Source: Irineochytrium annulatum
Lineage: Eukaryota > Chytridiomycota > Chytridiomycetes > Chytridiales > Chytridiaceae
NCBI GenBank assembly: GCA_027600665.1
Contig: JADGJL010000970.1
Coordinates: forward strand, 1 to 11,523
DNA length: 11,523 bases
Direction of reading: 5' to 3'
This document shows positions 9,201 to 11,523 of this stretch, in pieces; the first letter of the stretch is position 1, and the number at the start of each line of letters is the position of its first letter. The notes beneath the pieces are model-generated. The model was not told the origin of the DNA and searched no databases. It saw only the letters and a program-made list of their open reading frames with translations. The position numbers were made by a program, and so were the translations under genes.

Positions 9201-9756
9201 TTTTTTCGCATACCGACTCGGCGCCCGTTGGGCTTGATGGCAACGGCTCCGACCACGGGGTGGGCTCGCGCAGTCGGGCGGCAGCTGATAGGACTTATCC
9301 CATCCAGGAGGGAAGCGAGAGGGTGGTATCGAGCGCGGCCAGTGCGAACGGCGGTTCCGGGGGGGTTAAGGAGTGGACGTCGTCGAGGGTTGTGCGGTGG
9401 GAGAACCGGAACGAGGGCGGTAACGCGCGTGATGGACGGGACGGAGACGGCAGGAGGTCGTCGAATAAGCGACGGCGCTGAGTATTATTCTGATGATGGT
9501 TGCGAGGGTTGTAGTTATGTTGATTTCTTTAATTGCTGGTTGTATATTGTCGTTTTGTTTATGCTCAATACTAACGGGTCTTGATTTTTGATTTTTGATT
9601 AATATGCGTTCTGAATTCTGACGACCTGTCAATAGTATTGCAGCAGAAGCTGTTGTCTTCGCGTCCACAAATTGGGGTTTTGGTGGCAAAGGAAACGGAA
9701 GAGGAGACGATGATGGAAGTAATGGGCGTCAGCGACGAGGCTTGGAGTTATCTTAA
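6205..9756 (+). CDS. TRF4: Non-canonical poly(A) polymerase, Trf4/Cid14/PAPD5 (TENT4) family
   Basis: Nuclear nucleotidyltransferase that adds short A tails to aberrant RNAs for exosome decay, in yeasts as part of TRAMP. Exons: 6205-6854, 6911-7277, 7395-7547, 7600-7681, 7743-9419 and 9644-9756, about 1013 residues. If the last intron is not removed the protein ends at 9481 (996 residues). Core: FGSFETKLYLPTSDID with G206-S207 and catalytic D218 and D220; third Asp D273 in NFPVDVCFN; nucleotide recognition motif FSGGLGSYALLLLITAFLK near 321-339; PAP-associated domain LPEENIGILFIEFLETYG near 349-367, then FNYDEVGI. The N-terminus has an acidic patch (FDLDGLDDDFDDD) followed by an Arg-rich segment. 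Residues about 430-1013 form a low-complexity tail: Arg/Asp-rich, a charged helix-forming stretch near 664-711, two Ile/Val-Ser/Asp motifs at 780-797, then basic clusters. Such a tail is much longer than in the yeast enzymes. Intron 2 uses an AAG acceptor. The start is the first ATG in the open exon; an upstream exon is possible. Catalytic-domain identity is very secure, the C-terminal structure less so. Confidence 0.92.
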
Positions 9757-9758
9757 GA
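8800..9758 (+). repeat. Duplicated segment, copy B (3' end of the intact polymerase gene)
   Basis: Partner of 3858-4821 in direct orientation, about 4.94 kb apart. This copy sits in an uninterrupted exon of a complete gene, so it is the probable source. It has 13 nt (9426-9438 region) missing from copy A and lacks 18 nt present in copy A just after the acceptor. Homology stops at or just past the proposed TAA/TAG stop codons. Confidence 0.92.
9420..9643 (+). other. Proposed terminal intron of the Trf4-like gene (224 nt)
   Basis: Donor G|GTAACG at 9420, a perfect TACTAAC at 9569-9575, a nearer CTGAC at about 9617 and acceptor TATTGCAG ending at 9643. The interior is T-rich, unlike the coding exons. 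Splicing joins phase 1 to a 36-codon exon (9644-9756) with a Gly/Arg-rich end (NWGFGGKGNGRGDDDGSNGR) and a TAA stop. Copy A has the same sites, and a 13-nt deletion relative to this copy falls inside the intron, while an 18-nt (six-codon) indel falls in the last exon. A substitution here creates an extra AG at 9634-9635, giving a second possible acceptor that leads to a different open frame ending at 9766. Confidence 0.5.
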
Positions 9759-10241
9759 ATTCCTGACCTTGCGGCCGCCGGGGTGACACATCGTGGGAAC
9801 GTCCCGTATCACCCCAAGCACCCCGTGGTTGTAAACGCGCCTCCGACTGTCACCCCGTGTCTCGGTGTTGGTGCGGTCTGAAGGCCACCACCGCCATTCG
9901 GTTTTCCTGACTCCGGGACCAGCCCATCTGGATCTGGAGTTCGCGTTCCCTACTCGCCCGGATCGTTCCTGGCCCCACCCCGTCCTGAATCCCTCGCCCC
10001 GTCCACGGCGCGACCCCGGCCCCTGACCTGGAGGTTGCCGGTTTCTCCATCGAAGTCCATTGACAGTTGACGTAAAAGCCCTTTGCCGCCACCAAGGACC
10101 CCATCCCGATCTGACACCAGCCGTCATTCATCGTCGGCGTGAGGATTACGTGGACGGAACAGAAGGTATGGCCGGGATATGGCTGGGACACGCAATACCA
10201 ACAGCATAGCTGGTTGCTGATCACCATTCGACCTCAGGAAG
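9757..10241. other. Spacer between the Trf4-like gene and the PX gene
   Basis: Should hold the polymerase 3' UTR and the PX gene promoter and 5' UTR. No AATAAA is visible just after the polymerase stop. The stretch is GC-rich, with open frames of about 125 codons on the minus strand (to about 10227), one with a Cys cluster (CCWYC...FC), but without a recognisable domain. A donor GTATGG at 10166 and acceptor CCTCAG ending at 10237 could bound a 5' UTR intron just before the PX start; joining coding frames across it gives a stop, so any such intron would be non-coding. No gene is called. Confidence 0.4.
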
Positions 10242-11523
10242 ATGCTCGGAGCGCGCCCGAGAGCTCCAGTCGACATGGACGACTCGGTGAAGCCATTCCT
10301 CGCGGCGACCGTAACTGCCCACCAGAAAAAATCGGCCGGCGGGCTCCCAGGGCCGACCGGCTCGGCAGCAGCGATCACGTCGCCAACTCCCCCAGGAGCG
10401 GCCGCGCTCGCACTGACCCACTCCCCGTCGTCCGCCAACTCCCAGTCGAAGCATGTATTCCTTCTGGAAATCATTTGCCCGACATCTACCATGCCCCTGC
10501 TAAATCTCCCAGCGTCGGTGCTGCCCACGCTCGAGGCCGCAAAGGATGATCAAGCCCTCAAGTATACGCTGGGCCGGAGCTTCGAGGAGTTTGTCGAGTT
10601 CCACACGGCCCTGCTGAGGCTCATCAAACAAAAGGCTGGTGGCATCTCGGACTCGGACATTGTGGCGGCGACGACTTCGGGACAGCTGACGTTACCGAGG
10701 AAGCGGATATTCATGACCAAGGCCGCGCTGGAGGAGCGAAGGGTGCTTTTGAACATCTACCTGAAGGACCTCCTGCAGCTGTCGGCACCTATCCTGAGAT
10801 CGTCAGCAGTGGTAAGCTTCCTCGGCCCCAACTCGCAGGACTTCGCGCGCTACACCTCCACCCCGACGCTCGTTCCGTTGACCGCCGTGAAGAACGCATC
10901 CCCACGACCCTTCCTCACTCTCGAAGTCGACACGGCAGATGCCTTGAAACGAGTGAACGTGGGACTAGACGAAGACTGGTTGAGCGCGATAGAGCAGAAG
11001 CGGAAGTCTCGGGCCTTTCTTCTCGCCAAAGATGACTCCCTGGACTCGAGCACGATGAAGCAAGCCCTCGCGAACATCTACGAGGAGGCCGCGAGGAGCC
11101 TCGACTCGCGCGAGAGTGTCATGGTATCGAACTTCAAGCTCGCCTACGCCGCCGCTGACGTCGACCCGAGGCTCGCCATCCCGCCACACCTCAGGCTAAA
11201 TTTCCAGCCTCCCAAGAAGCCTGGCCCACAGTCCAAAAGCGCCGGACGTCCCGTCCAAGCGCCACTAAAGCGGAACGCGACCGTCGACGAGGTCGGCTAC
11301 GCGGCGGTCGCGGCCGCGCCGCCGCTCGATCGTTCAATATCGCTGGACTCGACGGTTAAGAAAGTCCCGGTCAACTACGTCGGCCTTAACTACGGCGGCA
11401 CGATTACCTCAAGCAAACGCTATGTACTGCCTACCTCTACCGAGACCACCAGCCCGAAGCCGAAGAAGAAGCCCGCCAAACGCCCGAAGAAGCCTCTTCC
11501 TGTTCCCCAGGTCCCCGCCGCGC
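10242..11523 (+). CDS. PX-domain protein, 5' part (3' end outside window)
   Basis: A single plus-strand frame is open from an in-frame TGA at 10218 to the window end. The first ATG is 10242; a second in-frame ATG at 10275 gives a product 11 residues shorter (numbering below uses 10275). Residues 1-58 are Ala/Pro/Ser-rich. A PX phosphoinositide-binding fold spans about 59-185: first strand KHVFLLEIICP, then GRSFEEFVEFH, equivalent to the R-R-Y-S-D-F lipid-contact motif, the LPRKR proline-loop region, then LEERRVLLNIYLKDLLQL with the basic residues and helix typical of the family, ending SSAVVSFLGP. After it come about 100 residues with helical character, then a low-complexity tail with a Lys/Pro cluster (PKPKKKPAKRPKKP) and a proline run PLPVPQVP that could bind SH3 domains. 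No SH3 or PB1 domain is seen before the window ends, so it cannot be equated with Bem1 or NoxR. It probably acts on endosomal or plasma membranes. The PX call is from residue pattern; the substrate lipid is unknown. Confidence 0.75.
   Translation, partial: MLGARPRAPVDMDDSVKPFLAATVTAHQKKSAGGLPGPTGSAAAITSPTPPGAAALALTHSPSSANSQSKHVFLLEIICPTSTMPLLNLPASVLPTLEAAKDDQALKYTLGRSFEEFVEFHTALLRLIKQKAGGISDSDIVAATTSGQLTLPRKRIFMTKAALEERRVLLNIYLKDLLQLSAPILRSSAVVSFLGPNSQDFARYTSTPTLVPLTAVKNASPRPFLTLEVDTADALKRVNVGLDEDWLSAIEQKRKSRAFLLAKDDSLDSSTMKQALANIYEEAARSLDSRESVMVSNFKLAYAAADVDPRLAIPPHLRLNFQPPKKPGPQSKSAGRPVQAPLKRNATVDEVGYAAVAAAPPLDRSISLDSTVKKVPVNYVGLNYGGTITSSKRYVLPTSTETTSPKPKKKPAKRPKKPLPVPQVPAA

Noticed and set aside
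9850..10227. Minus-strand frame with a Cys cluster (CCWYCVSQPYPGHTFCS) resembling a zinc ribbon
   Set aside because: No second half of a zinc site, no domain after it, and overlapping frames on both strands are equally open in this G/C-rich spacer.
1..11523. CRISPR arrays, rRNA, tRNA and bacterial operon signals
   Set aside because: None seen; introns and poly(A) signals show eukaryotic DNA.

Overview
The window looks like nuclear DNA from a fungus. Coding regions are GC-rich with strong G/C third positions and are broken by short GT-AG introns, mostly 44-61 nt. Spacers between genes are AT-rich and a clear AATAAA poly(A) signal is present. An early-diverging (zoosporic) fungus is possible, because a two-pass receptor-like protein with a large outside domain is encoded, but the phylum cannot be fixed from this window.

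Layout, left to right. (1) 1-939, plus: 3' part of a cytosolic Hsp70 gene ending in EEVD, with a poly(A) signal at 1109. (2) 3494-1512, minus: an eight-exon gene for a two-pass, receptor-like membrane protein with a short cytoplasmic tail. It carries an apparent one-base frameshift near 2838. (3) 3858-4821, plus: a 5'-truncated, nearly identical copy of the 3' end of the poly(A) polymerase gene located about 5 kb downstream. (4) 4838-5444, plus: an unrecognised coding-like stretch lacking a convincing 5' end. (5) 5445-6204: AT-rich spacer. (6) 6205-9756, plus: a complete non-canonical poly(A) polymerase gene of the Trf4/Cid14/PAPD5 family, catalytic subunit type of the TRAMP nuclear RNA surveillance complex, with a very long charged C-terminal tail. 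(7) 10242-11523, plus: 5' part of a PX-domain protein gene that runs off the window.

The genes do not form an obvious functional pathway; this is an ordinary eukaryotic gene neighbourhood. The most unusual element is the duplicated polymerase tail. The two copies differ by about 3% in the shared exon. One carries a 13-nt indel and the other an 18-nt indel, and their placement argues for a terminal intron (9420-9643) and a short last exon that a simple ORF view would miss. The tail contains a tandem SUMO-interaction-like motif. The upstream copy lies head-to-head with the receptor gene and is in frame with an open reading frame that continues upstream, so a new chimeric gene is possible but unproven. 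All gene models were made by eye, without alignment or transcript data.
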